Under the pieces are notes generated by a model. The model had not been told where the DNA came from. It ran no database searches and worked only from the letters and a program-made list of their open reading frames with translations. The position numbers and the translations under genes were made by a program. A stretch of DNA of 64,000 bases from Kitasatospora sp. SUK 42. Its GTDB lineage: Bacteria; Actinomycetota; Actinomycetes; Streptomycetales; Streptomycetaceae. Below, piece by piece: positions 25,257 to 33,911 of the stretch; within the stretch, counting starts at the first letter, position 1, and the number at the start of each line of letters is the position of its first letter. The stretch covers positions 769,547-833,546 of the forward strand of contig NZ_LFMD02000007.1 of assembly GCF_015776785.2 (NCBI RefSeq), in the 5' to 3' direction.

Positions 25257-25820
25257 TTGTCGGACGACCTGCTCATCGCAAAGATCAATCACGGCTTCGA
25301 CCACCTCGACGCCGACGGGGACGGGCTGATCACCGAGCGCGACCACGTACTGATGGGCCACTCGGTGGCCCACTCACTCGGCCACCAGGAGGGTTCGGAC
25401 GCGGAGGCGCTCATCGTCCGCGCCTACCTGACGGTCTGGCACGACCTGCACCTCGCGGGGAAGCCCGCCGGGACGGTGGCCATCACGCGCGAGCAGTTCA
25501 TCGCCTCGGCCGGCGCGCTCGCCGACGACCCCGAGGCCGCCCGGGAGATCTACGGCACGCTGGCCTCGTCCTTCCTCGCGGTCGCCGACGCCGACCACAG
25601 CGGGACGGTGGACGCCGGCGAGTTCTTCGTGTTCCAGCGCGGCCACTTCGCCGGACTCTGCCGCGACGACACGGACGAGGCCTTCCAGCACCTCGACCTC
25701 GACGGGGACGGGACGCTGTCGGCGGCCGAGTTCACCAGCGCGATCATCGAGTACTGGACCAGCCGCGACCCCGAGGCTCCGGGCAACTGGTGGACGGGGC
25801 AGCCTCCTTACGCGTTCTGA
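25257..25820 (+). CDS. EF-hand calcium-binding protein (calerythrin/calsymin-like)
   Basis: A 187-aa cytosolic protein with three canonical calcium loops: DADGDGLITERD (18-29), DADHSGTVDAGE (111-122) and DLDGDGTLSAAE (147-158). The second EF-hand of the expected four is degenerate around AGKPAGTVAITREQF (68-81), as in calerythrin-type proteins. The first loop ends in Asp instead of the usual bidentate Glu, which may lower affinity. The start is TTG 25257 because GGAGGGGG lies 5 nt upstream; no ATG is available before the first EF-hand. It probably buffers or senses Ca2+; no partner gene is adjacent. Confidence 0.9.
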   Translation: MSDDLLIAKINHGFDHLDADGDGLITERDHVLMGHSVAHSLGHQEGSDAEALIVRAYLTVWHDLHLAGKPAGTVAITREQFIASAGALADDPEAAREIYGTLASSFLAVADADHSGTVDAGEFFVFQRGHFAGLCRDDTDEAFQHLDLDGDGTLSAAEFTSAIIEYWTSRDPEAPGNWWTGQPPYAF

Positions 25821-25907
25821 AGCCCGGGGCCGGCGGAGTCCTTCGCACTCTCCTCGCCCTGAGCAGACGGGGGCGCGGACGCGGGGACGCGGGCGGGATC
25901 GTCCTGG

Positions 25908-26483
25908 TCAGGCGGCCGGGACGATCCGCTCGACGATGGTGTCGATCAGTGCGGGCAGGGCGTCGTGGCCCAACACCTCGGGCAGGGTGAGGTGTTCGAG
26001 GATCAGGCCGGTCATGGCGAGGTAGAGGACGAGGACGGTCTCGCGGTCGCCGGGGAGGCCCTCGGCCAGGTGGTGGGCGGTGTTGGCCTCCAGCTCCTCC
26101 CGGATGGTGCCGGTGAGCTGGGCCCGCAGCTCGGGACGGCGGGTGGCCTCCAGGCGCAGTTCGAGCATCGCGAGGTAGCCGGACCGATCGGCGGAGATGC
26201 GGCGGATCAGGTCGTGCATCAGGGCGGTGACCAGCGCGCGGTCGCGGGAGCCGCGCAGCAGGCCGGCCAGGATCTCCGGATCCGGGGTGAGCCGGAGGTG
26301 GATGCGCCGGGCGGCCTGGTGGAGCAGGTGATCCCGGTTGGCGAAGTAGTTGGAGGCCGTGCCGCTGGGGACGCCGGCCTGAGCGTCGACCGCGCGGAAG
26401 GTGAGGCCGCGGGCGCCGTCGCGGGCCAGGACCTCGACGGTGGCGTCGGCGAGGGCGGTACGGCGGGCGGGGTTCTGGACCAT
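25908..26483 (-). CDS. TetR-family transcriptional regulator
   Basis: A 191-aa repressor-type protein. The N-terminal helix-turn-helix is recognised in ADATVEVLARDGARGLTFRAVDAQAGVPSG with the recognition part GTASNYFANRDHLLHQA. The C-terminal domain is all-helical with no recognisable ligand signature. The ATG at 26483 follows AGGAGAG by 9 nt; the in-frame extension to 26546 is rejected. It is 103 bp downstream of the EamA exporter gene on the same strand and probably controls it, as is common for drug-exporter/TetR pairs; this is inferred from position only. Confidence 0.88.
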   Translation of the reverse strand: MVQNPARRTALADATVEVLARDGARGLTFRAVDAQAGVPSGTASNYFANRDHLLHQAARRIHLRLTPDPEILAGLLRGSRDRALVTALMHDLIRRISADRSGYLAMLELRLEATRRPELRAQLTGTIREELEANTAHHLAEGLPGDRETVLVLYLAMTGLILEHLTLPEVLGHDALPALIDTIVERIVPAA

Positions 26484-26586
26484 GGGCCGATTCTCTCCTG
26501 TCGCACTCGGACGGCACGCCGGACGCCCCCGTTTCCGCGCCCTCACGCTCGCCGACAGCCGGACCCCGAGCGCGGAGACGTCGTGC

Positions 26587-27624
26587 TCACCTACGCACGG
26601 ACGGCCCCTTCGTCGAACGCGCAGGACGCGACGGACGGCGGCTGACGCTCACCACCAGGCAGACGCCCGCCACCACGATCGCCCCGCCCGTCAGGGTCGG
26701 GCCGGTCAGCGGCTCGGCCAGGATCAGCCAGCCCAGCAGCACCGCGACCACCGGGTTCACGTACGCGTAGGTGGCCACCAGGGTCAGCGGGGCGGAGCGC
26801 AGCAGCCAGGCGTACGCGGTGAAGGCGAGCAGCGAGCCGAACACCACCAGGTAGGCGAGGGCCAGCCAGGACCGGCCGGAGACGGCGCCGAGGTCCAGGC
26901 CGTGCTGCTCACCGCGGACCAGGCCGATCAGCAGGTCGCAGACGCCGCCCGCGAGCATCTGGTACGCGCTCGCGGCGAGCACGTTGCCCGGCATCGGGAT
27001 CTTCTTGCTCGCGAAGGAACCCGCCGCCCAGGTCACCGTGGCGCAGAGGATCAGGATCACGCCGAGCGGCTTGACGGACCCGCTGAACGCGGGGGCGGAG
27101 AGCACGCCGAGGCCGACCAGGCCGAGCGCCACCCCCGCGACCTCGGCGCGCCTGGGGCGGTCGCCGCCGATGGCCGTCAGCACGACCATCCACAGCGGTA
27201 CGGCGGCGACCAGGAGGGCGGCCAGGCCGGAGGGGACGGAGGTCTCGCCGAACACCACCAGGCCGTTGCCGCCGGTCAGCAGCAGCACGCCGACCAGGGC
27301 GGCGGAGGCCAGCTGGCGCAGGCTCACCCGCAGACCGGCCGGGCCCTGGCGGACCAGGAGGTAGCCGACGAGCAGCAGGCCGGCGGTGAGGAAGCGGGCG
27401 GCGGCGGAGAGGAAGGAGGGCATCGTCTCCAGCGCGATCCGGATCGCCAGATAGGTCGAGCCCCAGACGACGTAGACGACGGCGAGGGCGAACCAGACCG
27501 GGCCGCCGAGGCGGGCGACCGAGCGGTCGCCAGGGCCGGGGGACGGAGTGGCGGCCGTGCTCCCGGGGGCGGCTCCGGAGACGGTGGGGGGAGTTGCCGG
27601 TTGGGAGGAGGCGGGCGATGTCAT
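26587..27624 (-). CDS. EamA/DMT-family transporter
   Basis: A 345-aa membrane protein with ten predicted helices and two EamA repeats (VYVVWGSTYLAIRIALETMP... and LILCATVTWAAGSFASKK...), the drug/metabolite exporter superfamily layout of RhtA/YdcZ-like proteins. An N-terminal tail of about 45 residues is rich in Ala/Pro/Ser, and a basic tail ends the protein. ATG 27624 has GGGGGA upstream. It is transcribed towards the TetR gene and divergently from the gamma-glutamylcyclotransferase-like gene, with 133 bp between. The substrate is unknown; metabolite or amino acid efflux is typical. Confidence 0.88.
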   Translation of the reverse strand: MTSPASSQPATPPTVSGAAPGSTAATPSPGPGDRSVARLGGPVWFALAVVYVVWGSTYLAIRIALETMPSFLSAAARFLTAGLLLVGYLLVRQGPAGLRVSLRQLASAALVGVLLLTGGNGLVVFGETSVPSGLAALLVAAVPLWMVVLTAIGGDRPRRAEVAGVALGLVGLGVLSAPAFSGSVKPLGVILILCATVTWAAGSFASKKIPMPGNVLAASAYQMLAGGVCDLLIGLVRGEQHGLDLGAVSGRSWLALAYLVVFGSLLAFTAYAWLLRSAPLTLVATYAYVNPVVAVLLGWLILAEPLTGPTLTGGAIVVAGVCLVVSVSRRPSRPARSTKGPSVRR

Positions 27625-27757
27625 GTGTGTCCCCCTAGGACGGTACTGGCTGAACATCCGATATGACAGCGCATCGACCGCCCACCGCGCCAGCGGGTAT
27701 CACGGATCGGGCGGCAGGACGTACCGTGGGCGCTCCCGCAGCGAGGAGGTCGAACCC

Positions 27758-28204
27758 GTGTCCGCACCCCAGGGGGCCCCGCCGGTCGAGGCGGAGGCCC
27801 TGCCGTTCTTCGTGTACGGCACTCTGCGCAGCGGCGGCCGCAACCACGCCTTCCACCTGGCCGGGCGCTGCGCCGACATCCGTCCGGCGGTGCTGGAGGG
27901 GGCCGCGCTGCACGCGGGCCCCGGGTTTCCCTACGCGGTGGTCGATCCGACGCCCGGACGCCGGATCGTGGGTGAGCTGGTCACCGTGCGCCCGGGCGCG
28001 TACGCCGGGGCGCTCGTGGCCCTGGACCGTCTGGAGGAGTGCCGGGCGGACGGGACGGGACTGTACGTGCGACGGCGGATGGCCGTGCGGGCGGCGACGG
28101 GCGAGCTGCGGGACGCGTGGGTGTACGTCGCGGGGCCGGAGGCCGAGGCGCGGCTGCGGGCCCGACCGGCGCTGATCGTTTCGGGGGACTGGGCGGAGCG
28201 GTGA
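27758..28204 (+). CDS. Gamma-glutamylcyclotransferase-fold protein (GGCT/AIG2-like)
   Basis: A 148-aa single-domain protein with the substrate-cradling FVYGTLRSGGRNH at about residues 17-29, the GGCT/AIG2 hallmark, and the likely catalytic Glu in ALDRLEEC around residue 92. GGCT enzymes cyclise gamma-glutamyl amines or amino acids to 5-oxoproline, but many bacterial members are uncharacterised. The GTG start at 27758 has AGGAGG upstream. It stands just before the cobalamin genes without evident connection. Confidence 0.85.
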   Translation: MSAPQGAPPVEAEALPFFVYGTLRSGGRNHAFHLAGRCADIRPAVLEGAALHAGPGFPYAVVDPTPGRRIVGELVTVRPGAYAGALVALDRLEECRADGTGLYVRRRMAVRAATGELRDAWVYVAGPEAEARLRARPALIVSGDWAER

Positions 28205-28279
28205 CAAACTCCCAGGTAGGCTGCCTCGGCTAGTTGGATTTTCTACTCATTGGCCGGCCGAACGACGAGGAGCCACCCG

Positions 28280-29518
28280 GTGCCCGAGCTGCCACCTCCG
28301 ATCACCGTCGTCGGGATCGGAGCCGACGGCTGGCCCGGCCTCGCCGCCACCTCCCGGGCCGCGCTCCAGTCCGCCGAGGTCGTCATCGGCGGCCCCCGTC
28401 AGCTGGACCTGCTCCCCCACGACACGGTGACCGCCGAACGCGTCCCCTGGCCGTCCCCGCTGCGCCCGGCCGTGCCCGGCCTGCTCGCCGCCCACTCCGG
28501 CCGCCGCCTCGCCGTCCTGGCCAGCGGCGACCCGATGTTCTACGGCATCGGCCGCACCCTCGCCGAGATTGTCGGCGCCGAGCGGCTGCGCGTCCTGCCA
28601 CACCCCTCCTCCGTCTCCCACGCCTGCGCCCGGCTCGGCTGGCCGCTGGAGGCCACCGAGGTCGTCAGCCTGGTCGGCCGCCCGCTGGACACCCTCGCGC
28701 TCGCCCTCCACCCCGGCCGCCGGCTGCTGCTGCTCAGCGCCGACGCCGCCACCCCCGCCGCCGTCGCCGCGCTGCTCACCGCCCACGGCTACGGCGCCGC
28801 CCGACTGCACGTGCTCGAACAGCTCGGAGCCCCGGCCGAGCGCCGGCTCGACGGACCCGCCGACGGCTGGCCGCACCCGCCCGGCGACCCGCTGAACGTC
28901 ATCGCGGTCGAACTCGGCGACGGCCCGCGCAGCTCCCTCGTCCCCGGCCTGCCCGACGCCTCGTACGAGAGCGACGGCCAGCTCACCAAGCGGCACGTGC
29001 GCGCCGCCACCCTCGCCACGCTCGCCCCCTCCCCCGGCGAACTGCTCTGGGACGTCGGCGGCGGCTCCGGCTCGATCGCCATCGAGTGGCTGCGCGCCCA
29101 CCGCGACTGTCAGGCCGTCAGCGTCGAGCGCGACCCGGTCCGCGCCGAGCGGATCACCCGCAACGCCGCCGCCCTCGGCGTGCCCCGGCTCCGGGTGGCC
29201 ACCGGCCCCGCACCCGCCGCACTCGCCGAACTCCCGACCCCCGACGCCGTGTTCATCGGCGGCGGCCTCACCGCGCCCGGCCTGCTGGACACGTGCTGGG
29301 CCGCACTGCGCCCCGGCGGCCGGCTGGTGGCCAACACCGTGACGCTGGAGTCCGAGGCGCTGCTCACCGAGTGGTACCGGCGCCACGGCGGGGAACTCGT
29401 CAAACTGGCCGTCGCCCACGCCGTCCCGGTGGGCGGCTTCACCGGGTGGCGGCAGGCCATGCCGGTCACCCAGTGGTCCGCCGTCAAGCCCAACCCCCCT
29501 CAGGAGGACGCCTCGTGA
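28280..29518 (+). CDS. cobL: Precorrin-6Y C5,15-methyltransferase (decarboxylating), CbiE-CbiT fusion
   Basis: Bifunctional cobalamin enzyme methylating C5 and C15 and decarboxylating the C12 acetate of the corrin precursor. The N-terminal half is a CbiE-type tetrapyrrole methylase (ITVVGIGADGWPGL, then LASGDPMFYGIG). The C-terminal half is a CbiT-type methylase with the SAM loop LLWDVGGGSGSIAIEW near residue 260. The GTG at 28280 is preferred: GAGGAG lies 8 nt upstream, while an in-frame TTG at 28250 has none. 412 aa is the normal fusion length. It is coupled to cobM by a GTGA overlap. Confidence 0.94.
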   Translation: MPELPPPITVVGIGADGWPGLAATSRAALQSAEVVIGGPRQLDLLPHDTVTAERVPWPSPLRPAVPGLLAAHSGRRLAVLASGDPMFYGIGRTLAEIVGAERLRVLPHPSSVSHACARLGWPLEATEVVSLVGRPLDTLALALHPGRRLLLLSADAATPAAVAALLTAHGYGAARLHVLEQLGAPAERRLDGPADGWPHPPGDPLNVIAVELGDGPRSSLVPGLPDASYESDGQLTKRHVRAATLATLAPSPGELLWDVGGGSGSIAIEWLRAHRDCQAVSVERDPVRAERITRNAAALGVPRLRVATGPAPAALAELPTPDAVFIGGGLTAPGLLDTCWAALRPGGRLVANTVTLESEALLTEWYRRHGGELVKLAVAHAVPVGGFTGWRQAMPVTQWSAVKPNPPQEDAS

Positions 29519-30276
29519 CCGTCTACTTCATCGGAGCCGGCCCGGGCGCCGCCGACCTGATCACCCTGCGCGGCCAGCGCATCCTGGCCCGCGCCGAGGT
29601 CTGCCTGTACGCGGGCAGCCTGGTGCCGCGCGAGCTGCTGGCGGAGTGCCCGCCCGGCGCACGCCTGATCGACACCGCGCAGCTCAACCTGGACCAGATC
29701 ACCGCCGAACTCGTCACCGCGCACCAGGCCGGCCAGGACGTGGCCCGGCTGCACAGCGGCGACCCGTCCGTCTTCTCCGCCGTCGCCGAGCAGATGCGCC
29801 GCCTGGACGCGGCCGCCGTCCCGTACGAGGTCGTCCCCGGCGTGCCGGCCTTCGCCGCCGCCGCGGCCGCGCTGAAGCGGGAGTTGACCGTGCCGACCGT
29901 CGGCCAGACCGTCATCCTGACCCGGATCGCCAAGCGCGCCACCCCGATGCCCGAGGGCGAGGACCTGGCCACCCTCGGCCGCAGCGGCGCCCTGCTGGTG
30001 CTACACCTGGCCGCCGGCTACGTGGACGACGTGGTCGAGCAGCTGCTCCCGCACTACGGCGCCGACTGCCCCACCGCCGTGGTCGCGATGGCCAGCCGCC
30101 CGGACGAGCTGGTGCTGCGCGGGACGCTGGCCGACATCGCCGAGCAGGTCAAGGCGGCGGGCGTGGTCCGCACCGCCGTCATCATCGTCGGCCGCACCCT
30201 CGCCGCCGAGCAGTTCCGCGACAGCCACCTCTACTCGGCGGACCGCGAGCGCCCGCACGAGCCCTGCGACGCATGA
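29515..30276 (+). CDS. cobM: Precorrin-4 C11-methyltransferase
   Basis: SAM-dependent tetrapyrrole methylase acting at C11. It opens with MTVYFIGAGPGAADLITLRG, followed by the CLYAGSLVP stretch diagnostic for CobM/CbiF and GDPSVFSAVAEQM. AVVAMASRPDELVLRGTL near the C-terminus is also typical. 253 aa. GTG 29515 overlaps the cobL stop and GGAGG lies just upstream; the 3' end overlaps cobK by ATGA, so the three genes form one coupled operon. Confidence 0.94.
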   Translation: MTVYFIGAGPGAADLITLRGQRILARAEVCLYAGSLVPRELLAECPPGARLIDTAQLNLDQITAELVTAHQAGQDVARLHSGDPSVFSAVAEQMRRLDAAAVPYEVVPGVPAFAAAAAALKRELTVPTVGQTVILTRIAKRATPMPEGEDLATLGRSGALLVLHLAAGYVDDVVEQLLPHYGADCPTAVVAMASRPDELVLRGTLADIAEQVKAAGVVRTAVIIVGRTLAAEQFRDSHLYSADRERPHEPCDA

Positions 30277-31037
30277 CGGGGCACCTGCTCATCCTCGGCG
30301 GGACCACCGAGGGCCGGGCGCTGGCCTCCGCGCTCGACGGCCGGTACCCGGCCCTGCGGATCACCAGTTCGCTGGCCGGGCGGGTGGCCCAACCCCGGCT
30401 GCCCGCCGGGGAGGTGCGGATCGGCGGCTTCGGCGGCCCGGACGGGCTGGCCGCCTGGCTGCGCGCCGAGGGCGTGGACGCCGTGGTGGACGCCACCCAC
30501 CCCTTCGCCGCCGGGATCTCCCACAACGCCGCCCTCGCGGCGGCCGCCACCGGCGTTCCGCTGCTGGTGCTGCGCCGTCCCGGCTTCACCCGCGTCGACG
30601 GGGACCGCTGGCTCCCCGTGCCCTCGCTCGCCGCGGCGGCCGAACTGCTGCCCCGGCGTGGGGAACGGGTCCTCCTCACCATCGGACGGCAGGGCATCGG
30701 CGCCTTCGCCCACCTCGACGGGGTGCACTTCATCTCCCGCTCGATAGACCCGCCCGAGCCCCCGCTGCCGCCCTCGTTCGAAGTCCTGTTGGACCGCGGC
30801 CCGTTCACGGTCCACGGCGAAGAGGCACTGCTGCGCAAGCACGACATCGACGTCCTGGTCACCAAGGACAGCGGCGGCGCCGCGACCGCCCCCAAACTCA
30901 CCGCCGCCCGCGGACTGCGGCTGCCGGTCATCATCGTGGAGCGCCCGCCCGTACCGGAAGGCGTGCCGGTCGCCCCGGACGTACCGGGCGCGGTGCGCTG
31001 GCTGGAACAGCTGGAGCTGCTGGAGCTGCCGGGCTGA
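30273..31037 (+). CDS. cobK: Precorrin-6A reductase
   Basis: NADPH-dependent reductase of the corrin ring after ring contraction and deacylation. LILGGTTEGRALA at the N-terminus is the nucleotide-binding signature. VDATHPFAAGISHNA and VTKDSGGAATAPKLTAA are the family's conserved blocks. 254 aa. The ATG at 30273 overlaps the cobM stop. In this genome the enzyme must work with CbiD rather than CobF, as no cobF is seen in the window. Confidence 0.93.
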   Translation: MTGHLLILGGTTEGRALASALDGRYPALRITSSLAGRVAQPRLPAGEVRIGGFGGPDGLAAWLRAEGVDAVVDATHPFAAGISHNAALAAAATGVPLLVLRRPGFTRVDGDRWLPVPSLAAAAELLPRRGERVLLTIGRQGIGAFAHLDGVHFISRSIDPPEPPLPPSFEVLLDRGPFTVHGEEALLRKHDIDVLVTKDSGGAATAPKLTAARGLRLPVIIVERPPVPEGVPVAPDVPGAVRWLEQLELLELPG

Positions 31038-31092
31038 GTCCGGGTGGTGGAATTGCCTGGCGGTTGAACCGATCGCCCGGCAGGATGGCGCG

Positions 31093-31596
31093 ATGACCGA
31101 CGATCAGCGCGCCGCCACCCTGCGCACCGCCGATGAACGGGCCACCCTGGCGAGCTTCCTGGACCACCAGCGTGACACCCTGGCGATGAAGTGCGCCGGT
31201 CTGACCACCGAGCAGCTCCGCACCCGGGTGCTGGAGCCCTCCGGACTCTCCCTCCTCGGGCTGGTCCGCCACCTCGCCGAGGTGGAGCGCAGCTGGTTCC
31301 GCAACGTCCTCAACGACGAAGGCCGCCACGGCTTCTGGAAGTACCCCGACGGCAGCTTCGCCGAGTTCGACGTCGAGACGGCCGACCCGGAGGAGGCCTT
31401 CACGATCTGGCGCCGCGAGTGCGACCACTCGCGGGAACTCGTCGCCGCCGCGGAGTCGTTGGACGTCCTGGGCCACTACGGCGAGGAGGTCTTCTCGCTG
31501 CGCTGGATCCTCATCCACATGATCGAGGAGTACGCCCGCCACAACGGCCACGCCGACCTCCTGCGCGAACACCTCGACGGCACCACCGGCGAGTAG
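31093..31596 (+). CDS. DinB-family (DUF664-type) protein
   Basis: A 167-aa four-helix protein of the DinB/mycothiol-transferase superfamily. Potential metal ligands are His in LVRHLAEVERSWF and the two His of IEEYARHNGHADLLRE, the usual three-His pattern. Many actinobacterial relatives are proposed thiol-S-transferases; the reaction here is unknown. The ATG at 31093 follows CAGGATGGCGCG with a weak ribosome site. It is followed after 29 bp by a phosphatase gene and may be cotranscribed with it; no link to cobalamin synthesis is evident. Confidence 0.87.
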   Translation: MTDDQRAATLRTADERATLASFLDHQRDTLAMKCAGLTTEQLRTRVLEPSGLSLLGLVRHLAEVERSWFRNVLNDEGRHGFWKYPDGSFAEFDVETADPEEAFTIWRRECDHSRELVAAAESLDVLGHYGEEVFSLRWILIHMIEEYARHNGHADLLREHLDGTTGE

Positions 31597-31625
31597 CCAC
31601 AGGCTCGGCACCGGAGGGAGCGGGA

Positions 31626-32132
31626 ATGCGGACCCGCCAGAAGGAGCGCGACACCCCCGGGCCGTCGGAGCCCTGGAACGAGATCGTCACCGGGCTGTGG
31701 ATGGGCGGGCACTACTGCACGCCGCCCGGCGGGGAGCTGGAACCCGTCATCGTCCGGCGCGAGTTCGACCTGGTGGTCAGCCTCTTCACACTCCCCGGGC
31801 ACGGCCCGGCGCCGGGGGTGGAGCACGTCGTCCGGGAGGTGCCGGACGAGCCGCTCTCCCCCGGTCAGCTGCTCGCCGTCCAGGAGGCGGCGGAACTCAC
31901 CGCGGCCGCCGTGCGCCGGGGGCGGCGAACGCTGGTGCGCTGCCACTCGGGCTACAACCGCTCGGGGCTGGTGGTCGCGCAGGCGCTGACCGGTCTGGGC
32001 CACGACGTCGGCGAGGCGGTCCGGCTGGTGCGGGAGCGGCGGTCGCCCTGGGCGCTGAACAACCCGGTGTTCACGGACTACCTGGATACCGGACTGGACG
32101 TGGCGATGCTGCTGGCCGGCCTCAACGGGTGA
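31626..32132 (+). CDS. Dual-specificity protein phosphatase-like protein
   Basis: A 168-aa cysteine-dependent phosphatase fold. The P-loop CHSGYNRSG matches CX5R(S/T), with Cys as nucleophile and Arg binding phosphate; the residue before the Cys is Arg rather than the common His. LWMGGHYCTPP and FDLVVSLFTLPGHGP match the early strand region of the fold, and the Asp in VPDEPLSPGQ may be the general acid. The ATG at 31626 follows GGAGGGAGCGGGA. Its substrate is unknown. Confidence 0.84.
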   Translation: MRTRQKERDTPGPSEPWNEIVTGLWMGGHYCTPPGGELEPVIVRREFDLVVSLFTLPGHGPAPGVEHVVREVPDEPLSPGQLLAVQEAAELTAAAVRRGRRTLVRCHSGYNRSGLVVAQALTGLGHDVGEAVRLVRERRSPWALNNPVFTDYLDTGLDVAMLLAGLNG

Positions 32133-32170
32133 GGCCGGCCAGTGCGATGACCGTATCCGTCAGATGCCCG

Positions 32171-33700
32171 TCAGATGTCGCGGAAGGTCTCGATCTGGGC
32201 GCCGATCGAGTTGAGGCGCTCGGCGAGGTCCTCGTAGCCGCGGTTGATGACGTAGACGTTGCGCAGGACGGAGGTGCCCTGGGCGGCGAGCATCGCGAGG
32301 AGGATGACCACGGCGGGGCGCAGCGCCGGCGGGCACATCATCTCGGCGGCGCGCCAGCGGGTCGGACCCTGGACCAGGACGCGGTGCGGGTCGAGGAGCT
32401 TGACGTCCGCGCCGAGGCGGGTCAGCTCGGTGAGGTAGATCGCGCGGTTGTCGTAGACCCAGTCGTGGATCATCGTGGTGCCGTGCGCGGCCGCGGCGAT
32501 GGCGGCGAAGAACGGCACGTTGTCGATGTTGATGCCGGGGAACGGCATCGGGTGGATGGTGTCGATCGGCGCGGTGAGCTTGGACGGGCGCACGGTGAGG
32601 TCGACCAGGCGGGTGTGGCCGTTGTGGGCCCGGTACTCCGGGGTCCGGTCGTAGTCGAGGCCCATGCCCTCCAGGACCGCGAGCTCGATCTCCAGGAACT
32701 CGATCGGCACCCGGCGGATCGTCAGCTCGGAGGAGGTGACCACGGCGGCGGCCAGCAGGCTCATCGCCTCCACCGGGTCCTCGGCCGGGGTGTAGTCGAC
32801 GTCGCAGGTGATCTCCGGGACACCGTGGACGGTGAGGGTGGTGGTGCCGATGCCCTCGATCTTCACGCCCAGCTTCTCCAGGAAGAAGCAGAGGTCCTGG
32901 ACCATGTAGTTGGGCGAGGCGTTGCGGATGACGCTCACACCGTCGTGGCGCGCGGCGGCGAGCAGGGCGTTCTCGGTGACGGTGTCCCCGCGCTCGGTCA
33001 GGACGATCGGGCGCTCCAGCGGGACGCCCGGCTCGACCGAGGCGTGGTAGGCGCCGCCGGTGGTGGCGACCTCCAGGCCGAAGCGGCGCAGCGCGGTCAG
33101 GTGCGGCTCGACAGTGCGGGTGCCGAGGTCGCAGCCGCCCGCGTACGGGATGGCGAAGCGCTGGGCGCGGTGCATCAGCGGGCCGAGGAACATCAGCACG
33201 CTGCGGGTGCGGCGGGCGGCCTCGACGTCCATCGCCGCGAGGTCGAGCTCGGCGGGCGGGGTGAGTTCGAGGTCGCGGCCGTCGTTGATCCAGCGGCTCT
33301 TGACGCCGATGCTGGTGAGCACCTCAAGGATGCGGTAGACCTCCTCGATCCGGGCGACGCTGCGGATCGTGGTGCGGCCGGTGGTCAGCAGCGAGGCGCA
33401 CAGGATCGCGACGCAGGCGTTCTTGCTGCTGCGGACGTCGATGGCGCCGGAGAGGCGGGTGCCGCCGGCCACCCGCAGGTGCATCGGGCCGGAGTAGCCG
33501 AGGGAGACGATCTCGCTGTCGAGGGCTTCGCCGATGCGAGCGATCATCTCAAGGCTGACGTTCTGCTTGCCCTGTTCGATGCGGTTGACCGCGCTCTGGC
33601 TGGTGCCGAGGGCCTCTCCGAGCTGCGCCTGGGACCAGCCACGGTGCTGGCGCGCGGTGCGGATGAGGGTGCCGATACGGGTGAGGTAGTCGCCTGTCAC
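32171..33700 (-). CDS. XRE-type HTH fused to UDP-GlcNAc 1-carboxyvinyltransferase-like domain
   Basis: A 509-aa two-domain protein. Residues 8-65 form an XRE/Cro helix-turn-helix (GWSQAQLGEALGTSQSAVNRIEQGK). From residue 72 on there is a MurA-like EPSP-synthase fold. MurA catalytic residues are present: K93-N94 (SSKNA) and the loop Cys C190 in GGCDLGTRTVEPH. It could be an enzyme, a DNA-binding sensor of peptidoglycan precursors, or both. GTG 33700 is the only start that keeps the HTH whole, but its ribosome site is weak. A 35-bp nested dyad lies 128 bp upstream and is a candidate self-operator. A separate housekeeping murA is expected elsewhere. Confidence 0.88.
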   Translation of the reverse strand: MTGDYLTRIGTLIRTARQHRGWSQAQLGEALGTSQSAVNRIEQGKQNVSLEMIARIGEALDSEIVSLGYSGPMHLRVAGGTRLSGAIDVRSSKNACVAILCASLLTTGRTTIRSVARIEEVYRILEVLTSIGVKSRWINDGRDLELTPPAELDLAAMDVEAARRTRSVLMFLGPLMHRAQRFAIPYAGGCDLGTRTVEPHLTALRRFGLEVATTGGAYHASVEPGVPLERPIVLTERGDTVTENALLAAARHDGVSVIRNASPNYMVQDLCFFLEKLGVKIEGIGTTTLTVHGVPEITCDVDYTPAEDPVEAMSLLAAAVVTSSELTIRRVPIEFLEIELAVLEGMGLDYDRTPEYRAHNGHTRLVDLTVRPSKLTAPIDTIHPMPFPGINIDNVPFFAAIAAAAHGTTMIHDWVYDNRAIYLTELTRLGADVKLLDPHRVLVQGPTRWRAAEMMCPPALRPAVVILLAMLAAQGTSVLRNVYVINRGYEDLAERLNSIGAQIETFRDI

Positions 33701-33827
33701 TCGGCAGACGATATCTCATGACTGAGATGGCGACAGAATCAGGGGGCGAGCGCGACGATCCTTTTGTCCGTTTCTCGCCCTGTATGGGCGTCAGATCTTC
33801 ACATCACCAGGTGGCGTTGTCGATGTT

Positions 33828-33862
33828 CCGTGACACTCGTGACATTGTCACGACCGTCACGG
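33828..33862. promoter_or_regulatory. 35-bp nested dyad upstream of the XRE-MurA gene
   Basis: CCGTGAC (33828-33834) pairs with GTCACGG (33856-33862), and CGTGAC (33838-33843) with GTCACG (33847-33852); all are exactly symmetric about 33845. Four GTGAC-type half sites in this arrangement look like an operator for a dimeric or tetrameric regulator. Confidence 0.55.
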
Positions 33863-33911
33863 ACTTCACGGCCGCCACAGTGCTCACGGACTTCACGGCC
33901 GCCGCAGCGCT
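33858..33911. repeat. 27-bp tandem duplication after cbiD
   Basis: Two adjacent 27-bp copies (33858-33884 and 33885-33911) differing at two positions, beginning CACGGACTTCACGGCC. TCACGG recurs with spacing 9, 18, 9 and 18 bp. The first copy overlaps the outer arm of the dyad and the second reaches the cbiD stop. Confidence 0.85.
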
